NCBI RefSeq assembly: GCF_030344915.1
Contig: NZ_CP128233.1
Span: 2,046,001-2,110,000, forward strand
Direction: 5' to 3'
Origin: Neopusillimonas aromaticivorans
GTDB taxonomy: Bacteria; Pseudomonadota; Gammaproteobacteria; Burkholderiales; Burkholderiaceae_B
DNA: 64,000 bases
Numbering within the stretch: the stretch's first letter is position 1; each line of letters starts with the position of its first letter. The notes beneath the pieces are model-generated. The model saw nothing but the letters and a program-made list of their open reading frames with translations. It was not told the DNA's origin and did no database searches. Below, in pieces: positions 19,628 to 30,301 of this stretch. The position numbers were made by a program, and so were the translations under genes.

Positions 19628-22545
19628 TTACTGGCAGGCTTCGCATTCTTCGAAGCCTTCATCGCCGGGGCGCATGGTGCAGACCGCACCCATGACTTCG
19701 GCTTCGGGAAGCTCGGGGGCTGTACCAAAGCTGCTGCCTGCATTATTGGCACCGCTGCTGTGCACCGCATTCAGCTCGCCGCCGCGACCGGTTGATTTTT
19801 CGGCGTTGGTGGCCCCGCTGGAGCGCAGGTAGTACGTGGTTTTCAGGCCGCGAATCCAGGCCAGTTTATAGGTGGAGTCGAGTTTCTTGCCGGAGACGCC
19901 CGCCATGAAAATGTTCAGTGATTGCGCCTGGTCGATCCATTTCTGGCGACGTGCCGCACATTCAACCACCCAGCTGGTGTCAACTTCAAAGGCGGTGGCA
20001 TACAGTTCGCGCAGGTCTTCAGGAATGCGGTCGATGCGGGCCAGGCTGCCATCAAAGTATTTCAGGTCGGCCACCATGACTTCGTCCCACAGGCCGCGCT
20101 CTTTCAGGTCGCGGACCAGGTAGTCGTTGACGACGGTGAATTCGCCGGACAGGTTCGACTTGACATACAGGTTGCGGTAGGTCGGTTCAATGCACGGTGA
20201 AACGCCGATGATGTTTGAAATGGTGGCCGTCGGGGCAACTGCAACGCAGTTCGAGTTGCGCATGCCGTACTGTTTGATGTGCGCGCGCAGGGCGTCCCAG
20301 TCGAGGGTACTGCTTTCGTCGATTTCAACATAGCCGCCGCGTTCATCGCGCAGCATTTTCAGGGTGTCTTGCGGCAAGATGCCGCGATCCCAGAGCGAGC
20401 CACGGAAGCTGGCGTAAGGGCCGCGTTCGGCAGCCAGCTTGCTGGAGGCCAGGTAGGCGTAGTAGCACACGGCTTCCATTGAGCGGTCGGAGAATTCAAC
20501 CGCATCGTTCGAGGCGAACGGCACACGCATGATGTGCAAGGCGTCCTGGAAGCCCATGATGCCCATGCCCACGGGGCGGTGGCGCACGTTTGAATTACGT
20601 GCCTTGGGTACAGCGTAGTAGTTGATGTCAATGACGTTGTCGAGCATGCGCATGGCGACCTGGATGGTACGCTGCAGTTTCTCGTGGTCAAGCTCGCAAG
20701 AGCCATTGGCGTTTTGCTTGATGTGGGCCGCCAGGTTGACTGACCCCAGGTTGCACACGGCGATTTCAGACTCGTTGGTGTTCAGTGTGATTTCGGTGCA
20801 CAGGTTGGAGCTGTGGACCACACCCACGTGCTGTTGCGGTGAGCGAATGTTGCACGGATCTTTGAAGGTGAGCCAGGGTGGCCGGTTTCAAACAGCATGG
20901 ACAGCATTTTGCGCCACAAGTTGTTGGCCGGAATGGTTTTGTGCAGGGGAAGTTCACCGCGCGCTGCTTTGGCTTCGTAACCGGTGTAGGCTTCTTCGAA
21001 GGCCTTGCCGTATTTGTCGTGCAGGTCGGGTACGTCGGACGGCGAGAACAGCGTCCAGTCACCGTTTTCCATGACGCGTTTCATGAACAGGTCGGGGATC
21101 CAGTTGGCCGTGTTCATGTCGTGGGTACGGCGGCGCTCGTCGCCGGTGTTTTTGCGCAGCTCGAGGAACTCTTCGATGTCGAGGTGCCAGGTTTCCAGGT
21201 AGGCACAAACGGCCCCTTTGCGCTTGCCGCCCTGGTTGACCGCAACGGCCGTGTCATTGACGACTTTCAGGAACGGAACCACACCCTGGCTTTCGCCGTT
21301 GGTACCTTTAATGTGGCTGCGCAGGGCGCGAACCGGTGTCCAGTCGTTACCCAGACCGCCGGCATACTTGGCCAGCAAGGCGTTTTCTTTGATGGCGTCG
21401 TAGATGCCGACCAGATCATCAGAAACGGTGGTGAGGTAGCACGACGACAGCTGTGAGTGCAGCGTGCCCGAGTTGAACAGGGTGGGGGTCGAGCTCATGA
21501 AGTCGAACGACGACAGAATGTCGTAGAACTCGATGGCGCGGGCTTCGCGGTCGATTTCGTTCAGGGCCAGGCCCATGGCGACGCGCATGAAGAAGATTTG
21601 GGGCAGTTCGATGCGGCGACCGCGTACGTGCAGGAAGTAGCGGTCATACAGGGTTTGCAGGCCCAGGTAGCTGAACTGGTTGTCGCGGCCGGCGTTCAGG
21701 GCTGCAGCCAGCTTGGGCAGGTCGAACTGGCCCAGCTTGCTGTCGAGCAGACCGTTTTCAATACCGGTTTTGATGAAACGGGGCAGGTATTCGGCATAGC
21801 GGGTTTCCATGTCGGCCTGCGAAACCTCTTCGCCCAGTACCTCTTCGCGGATCGTGTGCAGCAGCAGGCGTGCGGTAACCTGGCTGTAGGCCGGGTCGTT
21901 TTCGACCATTGCACGTGCTGACAAGATAGCCGATTTGTAGACCTCGTCGACGGGGATGCCGTCGTACAGGTTCTTGATGGTTTCTTTAAGGATGGCCGCA
22001 GTGTCGATCTGGATGGGCAAGCCTGCGCCGGCTGCTTCGATGGTGGCCTTGAGCTGTTCAAGGTCGAGTGGACGCAACGTGCCATTGTCGTTGACGTTCA
22101 GCGCGGGTTGCGCCGGTTTGGTGTTGGCCGGTTCGGCGCGAGCGCGTTCCTGGGCACGTTTTTCACGGTACAGCACATAGGCACGGGCGACATCGTGTTC
22201 GCCGGAGCGCATCAGGGCCAGTTCAACCTGGTCCTGGATGTCTTCGATGTGGAAGGTGCCGCCGCCCGGACGGTTGCGTACCAGGGCGTTGACCACTTGC
22301 GAGGTGAGCTGTTCGACCAGTTCGCGAACACGCGCCGAAGCTGCGCCCTGTCCGCCATTGACGGCCAGGAAGGCCTTGGTCATGGCGATGGCGATTTTGC
22401 CGGGTTCAAAGGCGACAACCGACCCGTTACGACGGATGGTGCTGAAGTTGTGCCGGGGTTGGCCCGATTTGCCTGCGGTGCCGGTTGACTTGGCCGGCGC
22501 TGAGGGCTGGGGTTCGGTGCGTGATTCGGTTTGGGCGGTCTGCAT
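19628..22545 (-). CDS. nrdA: Class Ia ribonucleotide reductase alpha subunit
   Basis: Catalytic subunit that reduces ribonucleoside diphosphates to deoxyribonucleotides. An N-terminal ATP cone (NGSVVAFEPGKIAIAMTKAF) for allosteric control is followed by the ten-stranded barrel, with VCNLGSVNLAAH (active-site Cys) and GVSPCIEPTYRN (radical Cys). The C-terminus CEACQ is the redox-shuttle pair. The frame breaks at the G run 20876-20878 (one base short; HPWLTFKDPCNIR expected). The repaired length is 972 residues. ATG 22545 is chosen because AGGAG precedes it at proper spacing; an in-frame upstream start would add about 23 unlike residues. Two NrdR boxes lie about 120-165 bp upstream. Confidence 0.95.
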
Positions 22546-22662
22546 GAGAGCTCCTGTTGGTGGCGCACGACATGGCGCGCCGCAGCGTGTGTTTTGTGGT
22601 GGAAGGTGGTGCAACCGGCTTTGAAACAGCGGTTTATATGGCCTGATTGCTGTTGTTTGTAA

Positions 22663-22678
22663 CCACTATATATTGTGG
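22663..22678 (-). promoter_or_regulatory. NrdR box 1 (nrdA promoter)
   Basis: CCACTATATATTGTGG, a 16-bp imperfect palindrome matching the NrdR-box pattern acaCwAtATaTwGtgt. It is the box nearer to nrdA, about 118 bp upstream of its start. It starts exactly 31 bp from box 2, the three-helical-turn spacing expected of NrdR pairs. The rest of the 355-bp gap (22546-22900) shows no gene. Confidence 0.85.
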
Positions 22679-22693
22679 TTTTATAAATTCAGA

Positions 22694-22709
22694 ACACTAA
22701 TTGTAGTGT
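22694..22709 (-). promoter_or_regulatory. NrdR box 2 (nrdA promoter)
   Basis: ACACTAATTGTAGTGT, the second 16-bp palindrome with ACAC/GTGT arms. With box 1 it should bind a tetrameric NrdR-ATP/dATP complex and repress nrdAB. The candidate repressor gene nrdR is in this window at 41153. Confidence 0.85.
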
Positions 22710-22900
22710 TTCGCGAAAGGTGAATCAAGCCGTCTTTGTCTGAAATTCTCATTTGTCCATGTCTTGCTTTTAACCGCATTGGCTAAGCCGTTGATAGTCT
22801 GTGAAAAGCTGTCTTGGTGAACAAATGTTGCACCCCATTGGCAAGTTCGCGAGGCCTTGGTATCTTGCCGCATCAATTTGATTCAATAATGCAGGTGTCC

Positions 22901-23381
22901 ATGCTCAGTGTTCAGATGAAGTGGTGGGGTGTCGTGGTGTCAGTGGCCGGGCTTTCGGCCTGTGCACCGGTTCCAGAGAAAAAGCGGCATTGCCCGACCC
23001 GGTACCGCAGTGTCAGGCGGCCCGCTCCGAAAGTGGTTTGATTGGCAACTGGCTGGGCAGTCGCAAGTCACCCGGCCTGGCGGGTGAGCTCAAGGTGTGG
23101 TTGCAGTTGCATCCGAACGGGAAAATGGCTTACTCAGAGCAATTGCAGCGTCGTGGCAAGCCCCCCAGTTGCTCTCGGAAGACGGCTGCTGGCGCGTCGA
23201 GGGCGATGTCCTGGTATTGCAAACGCTGAACTCGAACGGAAGCCCGGTCGAGGCCGACGACCCGATTTACACAAACCATTATCAGGTCGTGTCGCAAACC
23301 GGACGCCAGTTGCGCTTGCGCGGCCCCGAAGGGGCGTTCACCGTCGGGCGTATGCCAGACAACTACCGCTTGCCGTTTTAG
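22901..23381 (+). CDS. Small putative lipoprotein, function unknown
   Basis: A signal peptide with lipobox (MKWWGVVVSVAGLSACAPVP; Cys in LSAC) is followed by a beta-rich domain, GLIGNWLGSRKSPGLAGELK ... GCWRVEGDVLVLQTLN ... NHYQVVSQTGRQLRLRG. The look is that of small stress-type or calycin-like lipoproteins, where such domains report on substrate decay, but I cannot name a family. There are two breaks: A run 22979-22983 and C run 23161-23166, each one base short. The repaired length is 160 residues from ATG 22901; ATG 22889 or 22916 are alternatives. It is convergent with gltX. Confidence 0.6.
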
Positions 23382-23435
23382 CTTGTCTGTCGTCCAGCCT
23401 GCAGGGCCCGCACGTGTCGTTGTTGCCTTGCTTGC

Positions 23436-24853
23436 CTAACCCTTGAGTGCCGCTTCCAGGCGGGCCAGAACGGTGTCCCGCCCCATGATTTTCAGTACGG
23501 CATCGATAGCTGGAGTTTGCTTTTGTCCGGCAACGGCAACCCGCAGAGGGACACCGAGCTTTGGCATTTTGATGCCGTGCTTTTCAAGGGTGGCTTTGAT
23601 CAGGTCGGCCAGCGCTTCGGTTGTCCAGGCCGGCAGTGTGGCGGCCTGGCTGGCGAAATCGGCCAGGACAGCCAGCGCTTCCGGGGTCAGGTGTTCAGAA
23701 CGCAAGGCGCTGTCAATGCCGGTAAAGTCGCGGCAGAACAGCATGGCGCCTTCGGCCAGCTGGTTCAGGGTTTCGGCACGGTCTTTCAGCAACCCCATGA
23801 CCGCATCCAGGTCAACGGTTTCGGGTTTGCCGCCCAAGGCGCGAATGCGTGGCGCTACCCGCTGGGCCAGTTCGGCATCGGCCATGGCCCGGATATAGTG
23901 AGCGTTGACCCAGTTCAGTTTTTTCGGGTCCCATTGCGAGGCCGACTTGCTGAGACTGCGGGTGTCGAACCATTCCACCAGCTGCTCACGTGAAAAGAGT
24001 TCGTCGTTGCCGTGGCTCCAGCCCAGGCGAGCCAGGTAGTTGATCATGGCCTCGGGCAGGTAGCCTTCGTCATCGTATTGCATGACACTAACGGCACCGT
24101 GGCGCTTGGACAGTTTTTCGCCGTCAGGGCCAAGAATCATGGGCAAGTGGCCGTATTGGGGCAGCTCGCCACCCAGGGCGCGCAGAATATTGATCTGGCG
24201 AGGGGTATTGTTGATGTGGTCATCGCCGCGCAACACATGGGTGATTTTCATGTCCCAGTCGTCAACGACCACACAGAAGTTGTAGGTCGGGGTGCCGTCA
24301 GGGCGGGCGATGATCAGGTCGTCGAGTTCGGTGTTGTCAAAACTGATCGACCCTTTGACGATATCGTTCCAGTGGGTAACGCCATCGAGCGGGGTCTTGA
24401 AACGCACGACCGGTGTGCGGCCTTCAGGCACCGGCGGCAGGGTTTTGCCCGGTTCCGGGCGCCAGGTGCCGTCGTAACGAGGTTTTTTACCGGCCGCACG
24501 GGCTTTTTCACGCATGGCTTCAACTTCTTCAGGGCTGCTGTAGCAGTAGTAAGCCGAGCCTTCGCCCAGCATTTTTGCAATCACTTCGCGGTAGCGATCG
24601 ATGCGCTGCATCTGGTAGAACGGGCCTTCGTCGGGTTGCATACCCAGCCAGTTCATGCCGTCAAGAATGGCCTGTACCGCCTCGGGTGTTGACCGTTCGA
24701 GGTCAGTGTCTTCGATACGCAAGACGAAAACACCTTTATGATGACGGGCAAAAGCCCACGAAAACAGGGCGGTACGTGCGCCGCCAAGGTGCAGGTAGCC
24801 AGTGGGGAAGGGGCAAAGCGGGTGCGGACAACCGCTGGGGTAGACGAGGTCAT
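23436..24853 (-). CDS. gltX: Glutamyl-tRNA synthetase
   Basis: Charges tRNA-Glu. The class I signatures are YLHLG in FAPSPTGYLHLGGARTALF and the KMSKS equivalent EKLSKRHGAVS; LRGDDHINNTPRQI is the family insert. The start is MTSSTPAVVRTRFAPSP at 24853; the frame then breaks at the G run 24804-24807 (one base short) in front of TGYLHLGG. The repaired length is 472 residues. It is divergent from the acetyltransferase gene at 24956. Confidence 0.95.
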
Positions 24854-24955
24854 AAGATAGGTAATATGTTCGTGACTGTTCGGGTGTGGTCTGTGGTTGA
24901 TCGCGCCCGAACGTTAGAGTGCAATTTTGGTATTTTAAGGTACAGATCAAACGTC

Positions 24956-27425
24956 ATGCTTCGTCATCGTTTAGCCGCTTTGTTTGACCCGGTCTCGATG
25001 CTGGTCATCGGGCCCAAAGGTCTGGCCGCTGCGCAGAACCTGCCGCTGCGTCTGCAAGACCGGGCCACCGTGGTTGTTACCCAGCCGGGTGAGTCCATCA
25101 GGCTACCCGCCACGCTGGCAGGGGTGCCCAAGGGGGCGCCTTGATCTGGCGGTTGTGTCCCTGACCGGGCGCATGCTTAACCAGGCGCTGTGGGCCTTGC
25201 AAAAGCACCGGCCCCGGGCCCTGATTGTCCTGGCACCGGACCACCCTTCGGTCGACCCGGCCCACGACATGCAGTTGTGCCGGCTGTATGCCCGCGAACA
25301 CGATTGCATGCTGCTGGGCCCGCGTTCGCTAGGGGTACAGCGTACCCATATCGGCCTTAATGCCAGCCTTTCAACGCATCTGGCCTTGCCCGGCAAGGTT
25401 GCCTGGGTATCGCAATCCGAGGCTATTTTCAGTGCCGTACTTGATTGGGCCCGTGATGCAACGCTCGGGTTTTCAACCGTGGTGTCGATGGGGGACGAGT
25501 CCGTCGTGACCATTGCCCAGGTGCTCGATTATCTGGCCACTGACTCGCGTACTGACAGTATTGCCGTGTATCTTGAAAATGTCAGTTCATCGCGGGCATT
25601 GACCAGCGCGTTGCGTGCGGCAGCGTCGGTGAAGCCCGTGGTGGTGTTGCGGGCAGGTCAGGGGCGCGCAATCCCAACTCCCTTAGTGACGCCGTTTTCA
25701 ATGCGCTGTTGCGCCGGGCCGGTGCCGTTCGCGTTCCGTATTTCGTGCAGCTGTTTTCAGCCATCAGGGTGTTACGCAGCCCGGTACGACCCAAGGGGCG
25801 GCGGATTGCCTTGTTTTCCAATGGCAGCGGGCCGCCCCAGCTGGCGCTCGATACTATGGGCGAAGCGTCGGCGGTGGCACCGGCCGAGTTGACGCAGGCC
25901 AGTGCGAATGAGCTGGCACGAAGCCTTGAGCCGCGTGCACAGGTCAGGAATCCCGTTGTTACGCGTGCAGGCCTGGCCCCGAAACCCTGCGTCTGGTGTT
26001 GCGCGTACTGATGGATGATCCGAATGTCGACGGTCTGCTGGTGCTGTTGGCCCCGGACTCGCGTGCGGATATGGCCGAAGTCGTGCGCCAGATCATTACC
26101 ATGGCGACCAAGGCACCCAAGCCTGTGATGGCTTGTCTGATGGGTGAGGCCAGCATGCGTCCGCTGCGGCGCATGTTTGATGAGGCCGGTATTCCGTGTT
26201 TTCGCACGCCCGAATCGGCCACCAGCGCGTTTGGCGTGCTGGCGGCGTACCACTATAACCAGATGCTGTCGTTGCAAACCTTGCCACCCGAGCCGCTCAG
26301 CCGGTTACCTCGTGTTGACGAGGCGCGGGCGCTGGTTCGCCGTGCCTTGTCCGAGGGGCGCCAGAAACTGACACGTTCAGAGTGTGCCGAATTGTTCGCC
26401 TGTTTTGACATTCCGCTCGAAGTGCTGGCTGAAGGGGCTGACTATCCGGGTTTGCAGCATGTGGACGATGTGCCCATGGCCATCCGTGTGGGTGTTGATC
26501 ACAATTACGGGCCCTATATCAATTTCGGCTCGGGTATGCGCGGAGCGATTTCGGCGCGTGACCGCGCAATTGAGCTGCCCCTCTGAATGGCTATCTGGCG
26601 CGTCAGCTGGTAGAGCGAAGTGTGTTGTGGCGACGGGTGCTCAAGCAGCAGCTGAGCCCGGCGGCCTACGAAACCCTGCAAGAGGTGCTTGAGCGTATTT
26701 CAGACCTGGTGTGTGAACTGCCCGAGCTGGAGCACCTGCTGGTTGACCCCATCTGGGCCGGCGATGTCCGTCTGTTTGCCCAGTCTGTCCTGGTCGAGCT
26801 GAAATCGTCCGATTTGGTCGGCCTTCCCGAGCAGTCGGCGTACGGCCATATGGCGATTCATCCCTATCCGCGCCAGCTGGTCAAGCCGCTGGAACTGCGT
26901 GATGGTCAAACCGGTATGATGCGGCCGATTCGCCCTGAAGACGCCGAACCGCTGCAAGTGTTTGTCCGTGACCTTTCCGATGAGTCGCGCTATATGCGCT
27001 TTGTGTCCATGCTGCGTGAACTGACGCCCAGCATGCTGGCACGTTACACCCGCATCGACTACGACCGCGAACTGGCGCTGGTGGCGACAGTGCAAGTACC
27101 CAACCCGGCGCATCGCGGGCATCCCCAGGAAGAAATTGTCGGTTTTGCGCACTACTTGCGTAATGCGGACGGGCAGGGGGCTGAATACGCGCTTGTCATT
27201 TCCGACAAGTGGCAGCGGCACGGTTTGGGCAAGAAACTGTTGCTTGGCCTTGTCGAGGCGGCTCGTGCCCAGCGGTTGGGCTATATCGAAGGGTTCGTAC
27301 TGGCGAACAACCGTGCCATGCTGGGGCTGATGACCAGTCTCGGGTTTCAGAATGACCCGGATGAGGAAGATCCGTCGGTAAGGCGGGTCTGGCTTGCTCT
27401 GGACGAGTCCCTTGACGCGGTCTGA
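24956..27425 (+). CDS. Pat/PatZ-like protein acetyltransferase (acyl-CoA synthetase-GNAT fusion)
   Basis: Large two-part protein: an NDP-forming acyl-CoA synthetase-like region (MLRHRLAALFDPVSMLVIG, LLGPRSLGVQ, GKVAWVSQSEAIFSAVLDW, GFSTVVSMGDE, ATP-grasp-like segment) and a C-terminal GNAT domain (SDESRYMRFVSML ... QRHGLGKKLLLGLVEAA, the acetyl-CoA loop). PatZ-type enzymes acetylate and switch off acetyl-CoA synthetase and other enzymes. Four breaks are seen: G run 25132-25136 (two short), G run 25661-25664, C runs 25977-25980 and 26578-26581 (one short each). The repaired length is 824 residues. No acs gene is nearby. A terminator follows at 27442. Confidence 0.87.
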
Positions 27426-27441
27426 ATCGGGTGGTTAGCCG

Positions 27442-27489
27442 AACAAAAAGCCGGTGGCGCGGGTTACCCCAAGCGACCGGCTTTTTGTT
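27442..27489 (+). terminator. Intrinsic terminator between convergent genes
   Basis: A 14-bp perfect stem, AACAAAAAGCCGGT / ACCGGCTTTTTGTT, with a 20-nt loop. It serves the acetyltransferase gene (plus) and probably the esterase gene (minus). Confidence 0.8.
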
Positions 27490-27514
27490 GAACAGGTCAG
27501 ACCTATCGGGAGGG

Positions 27515-28186
27515 TCAGGCGAAAACCTGTTTCAGGAAGTTCGCGATGTCACGAATCTCTTCCAGGCATACCGAATGAGGCATGGGGTAGGTTTTCCACT
27601 GCAATGGCTGGCCAAGCGCGTGAAGTTGCTGAGCGGAAGCCTGGGCGCGTTCGATGGCGACAACAGGGTCTTGTGTACCGTGGGCCATGAAAATGGCGGT
27701 TTGCGCATTTGCATCGTGGCGCTCGTCGGACAGTTTGTCGGCCAAGGGCAAGTACCCGGACAGACAAACCAGCCCGGCCAGCGTTTCAGGGTGGCGCAAA
27801 CCCGTGTGCAGTGTCATGGCGCAGCCTTGCGAAAACCCGGCAAGAACAATGTTTTTGGTGGGGATGCCGCGTTCGTTTTCGCGCTTGATCAGGGCTTCGA
27901 TGTGGTGCTGTGATTGGCGAATGCCGGCTTCGTCTTCGCGGCGCGCGCCGATATCCATGTGCAAAATGTCGTACCACGACCGCATGTGCATGCCATTGTT
28001 GATGGTCACGGGTTGTACCGGAGCGTGGGGGAAGACAAACCGGATGGCCGGCGATGTACCCAACCCCAGCTCGGGTACGATTGGGGCAAAGTCGTTGCCG
28101 TCAGCCCCCAGGCCATGCATCCAGATGACAGCATGGGTCGGATTGGGGGCGGTTTCAGTTTCAAGGGTTTCCAGCAGGGTGTTCAT
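27515..28186 (-). CDS. Carboxylesterase/phospholipase-type alpha/beta hydrolase
   Basis: Cytosolic serine hydrolase of the carboxylesterase/phospholipase family (Pseudomonas EstB/CarE type), acting on short-chain or thio-esters; the natural substrate is unknown. The frame is intact at 223 residues. HGLGADGNDF forms the oxyanion region; the triad is Ser119 in GFSQG, Asp173 in HGTQDPVV and His204 in PMPHSV. Its ATG overlaps the darP stop (both on minus), so the two genes are cotranscribed. Confidence 0.9.
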   Translation of the reverse strand: MNTLLETLETETAPNPTHAVIWMHGLGADGNDFAPIVPELGLGTSPAIRFVFPHAPVQPVTINNGMHMRSWYDILHMDIGARREDEAGIRQSQHHIEALIKRENERGIPTKNIVLAGFSQGCAMTLHTGLRHPETLAGLVCLSGYLPLADKLSDERHDANAQTAIFMAHGTQDPVVAIERAQASAQQLHALGQPLQWKTYPMPHSVCLEEIRDIANFLKQVFA

Positions 28187-28742
28187 GGGGTGGCGTCATC
28201 CAACGTTTTAAGAGCCTGGAACAGGGCGCGGTAATGTTTGCGTTGCGGGCTTTGGCCGGGCAACAGGTTGGCGTTGGCGTCTTTTTCCTTGCGCCCGGCA
28301 CGGATCAGTGCCCGCAGGTGCTGAACATCGGCGCCGGGGTATTCGTTCAGCAGTTGGGTCAGGGCGTTGTCATCGGTCAGCAGCAGATCGCGCAGGGTTT
28401 CCAGGCGGTGCATGGCCGCCGTCTGTTCGCGTGAGCCGTTTTCCCAGATGTCCAGCTGGCGCCGGATGGCGTCGGCATCGGCATCGCGCATCAGTTTCCC
28501 GACGTAGTGCACCTGGCGGCGACGTCCTTCGCGGGCATTGCTGATCTTTTGTGCCAATCGAATGGCTTCAAACAGCTTTTCGCTTAATGGCAATTGCTTG
28601 AGTTTTTCGGGCGACAGGTCAACCAGTTGCTTGCCCAGGTCAAGCAGTGCCAGCATTTCGCGTTTGACTTGCGATTTGCTGGGGGGCGGTCATCGTCGAA
28701 TTCATCGTCGTGTTCGGAATCGTATTCGGGGTCGTTTTGCAT
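28183..28742 (-). CDS. darP: Ribosome-associated protein DarP (YjgA, UPF0307)
   Basis: Dual-action ribosomal maturation protein, which assists late assembly of the 50S subunit. An acidic start (MQNDPEYDSEHDDEFDDDRPP) is followed by SKSQVKREMLALLDLGKQLV, the family core, and a helical C-terminus with DVQHLRALIRAGRKE and RALFQALK. The frame breaks at the G run 28681-28686 (one base short). The repaired length is 186 residues, as expected. pmbA is divergent next door, a pairing conserved across proteobacteria. Confidence 0.92.
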
Positions 28743-28806
28743 AGTGGCCGATAAAATCAAAGCGTAATTGGCGATATGATAACTGCCTAACCTGATAAGA
28801 GCGGCA

Positions 28807-30174
28807 ATGAGCAAAAAAACCAAGTCCTACCTTCCCATTTCTGAAAACCAGGCCCGTTTCCGCGAGCTTGTCCAAGAGGCGCTGAACTACGCACGTTCGC
28901 TGGGTGCCTCAGATGCTGCGGCTGAAGTCTCCGAAAGCTCGGGGTTGTCGGTATCGGTACGTAATGACGATATTGAAACGGTCGAGCAAACCCGTGATCG
29001 TTCGCTGGACGTGACGGTTTTTGCCGGTCAGCAGCGCGGTTCAGCCTCCACTTCCGATTTTTCGTCCAAGGCCTTGCGTGAAACGGTTGATGCGGCGTGG
29101 CATATCGCCCGCTATACCGCGGCCGACCCGGCTGCCGGTCTGCCCGACGCCGAGTTTCTGGCCCATGATTTTCCCGATCTGAAATTGCATCACCCCTGGG
29201 CCTTGAGCTCCGATGAGGCCGCTGCCATTGCCTTGAAGGCAGAAAAAGCGGCGCGCAAAGTCAGTCCGCTTATTACCAACACCGACGGCGCATCCGTGGC
29301 GACATTCGAGGGGCACTTCGTGTTGGGTAACTCGCGTGGCTTCATGGGAGGCTATCCCTATTCGCGTCACAGCATTTCGGTGGCACCGATTGCCGGCAAA
29401 GGCAACAACATGCAGCGTGACTACTGGTACACCAGTGCGCGTGATGCGCAGTTGCTGGCCAAACCGGGGGCGGTGGGCAAGTATGCGGCCCAGCGCACCC
29501 TGGCGCGGCTGTCGGCCCGGCGTATCAAAACCGGTCATTACCCCGTCTTGTTCGAAGCACCGCTGGCAGTGGGTTTGCTGGGCGCGCTGGTGCAGGCCAC
29601 CAGCGGCGGGGCGCTGTATCGCAAGGCCAGTTTCCTGCTCGACTCGTTGGGCAAACCGGTATTGGCTGACCATCTCGATGTGCGTGAGGATCCTTACATT
29701 GTCGGTGGCATGGGAAGCTCGGCCTTTGACGATGAGGGTGTACGTACCGTGCCACGCGATGTCGTTCTGGCCGGGGTGCTGCAGGGGTACTTCCTGTCAA
29801 CATACACTGCACGCAAGCTGGGCATGCAAACCACCGGTAACGCCGGGGGTTCTCATAATCTCGTCCTGACCTCGCGTCTCACCAGCCCCGATGACGATTT
29901 CAAGGCCATGCTCAGGAAAATGGGCACGGGCCTGCTGGTCACCGAGCTGATCGGGCAGGGGGTCAATTACGTGACCGGCGATTATTCCCGGGGTGCGTTT
30001 GGCTATTGGGTTGAAAACGGTGAAATCCAGCATGCTGTCCAGGAAATCACCATTGCCGGCAATCTGGCTGACATGCTTCGCCAAATTGTTGCGGTAGGTG
30101 CCGACACGCTGGTGCGGGGTGCCAAGTCCAGTGGTTCCATTTTGATCGAAAGAATGGCGGTTGCCGGGCAATAA
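28807..30174 (+). CDS. pmbA: Metalloprotease partner PmbA/TldE
   Basis: Subunit of the TldD/TldE complex, which degrades unfolded peptides and matures some ribosomally made peptides (for example microcin B17, CcdA degradation). The frame is intact at 455 residues. Family segments include LSVSVRNDDIETVEQTRDRS, STSDFSSKALRETVDAAW, NMQRDYWYTSARD and GDYSRGAFGYWVENGEI near the end. No TldD metal-site HExxxH is present, as expected for the TldE half. tldD is not in view. It is divergent from darP. Confidence 0.95.
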   Translation: MSKKTKSYLPISENQARFRELVQEALNYARSLGASDAAAEVSESSGLSVSVRNDDIETVEQTRDRSLDVTVFAGQQRGSASTSDFSSKALRETVDAAWHIARYTAADPAAGLPDAEFLAHDFPDLKLHHPWALSSDEAAAIALKAEKAARKVSPLITNTDGASVATFEGHFVLGNSRGFMGGYPYSRHSISVAPIAGKGNNMQRDYWYTSARDAQLLAKPGAVGKYAAQRTLARLSARRIKTGHYPVLFEAPLAVGLLGALVQATSGGALYRKASFLLDSLGKPVLADHLDVREDPYIVGGMGSSAFDDEGVRTVPRDVVLAGVLQGYFLSTYTARKLGMQTTGNAGGSHNLVLTSRLTSPDDDFKAMLRKMGTGLLVTELIGQGVNYVTGDYSRGAFGYWVENGEIQHAVQEITIAGNLADMLRQIVAVGADTLVRGAKSSGSILIERMAVAGQ

Positions 30175-30301
30175 AACGCCGTGGTCGCCGGGCAATAGGC
30201 TGTCTGGCCGAGGCGAGATGCGGAACTGTTCGGTGCAGGCGTTACGTCGGTTTTTTCGGTGCAGGCAGTATGTATTTCCAATCTACAGGGGCTCAACCAT
30301 T

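Noticed and set aside
24878..24912. Inverted repeat GTTCGGG ... CCCGAAC between gltX and the acetyltransferase gene
   Set aside because: Seven-base arms with a 21-nt gap in a short divergent promoter; no supporting feature, so not listed as an operator.
30163..30197. Direct repeat GCCGGGCAATA (30163 and 30187)
   Set aside because: Eleven bases, 24 bp apart, across the end of pmbA; no sign of function and likely a chance local duplication.
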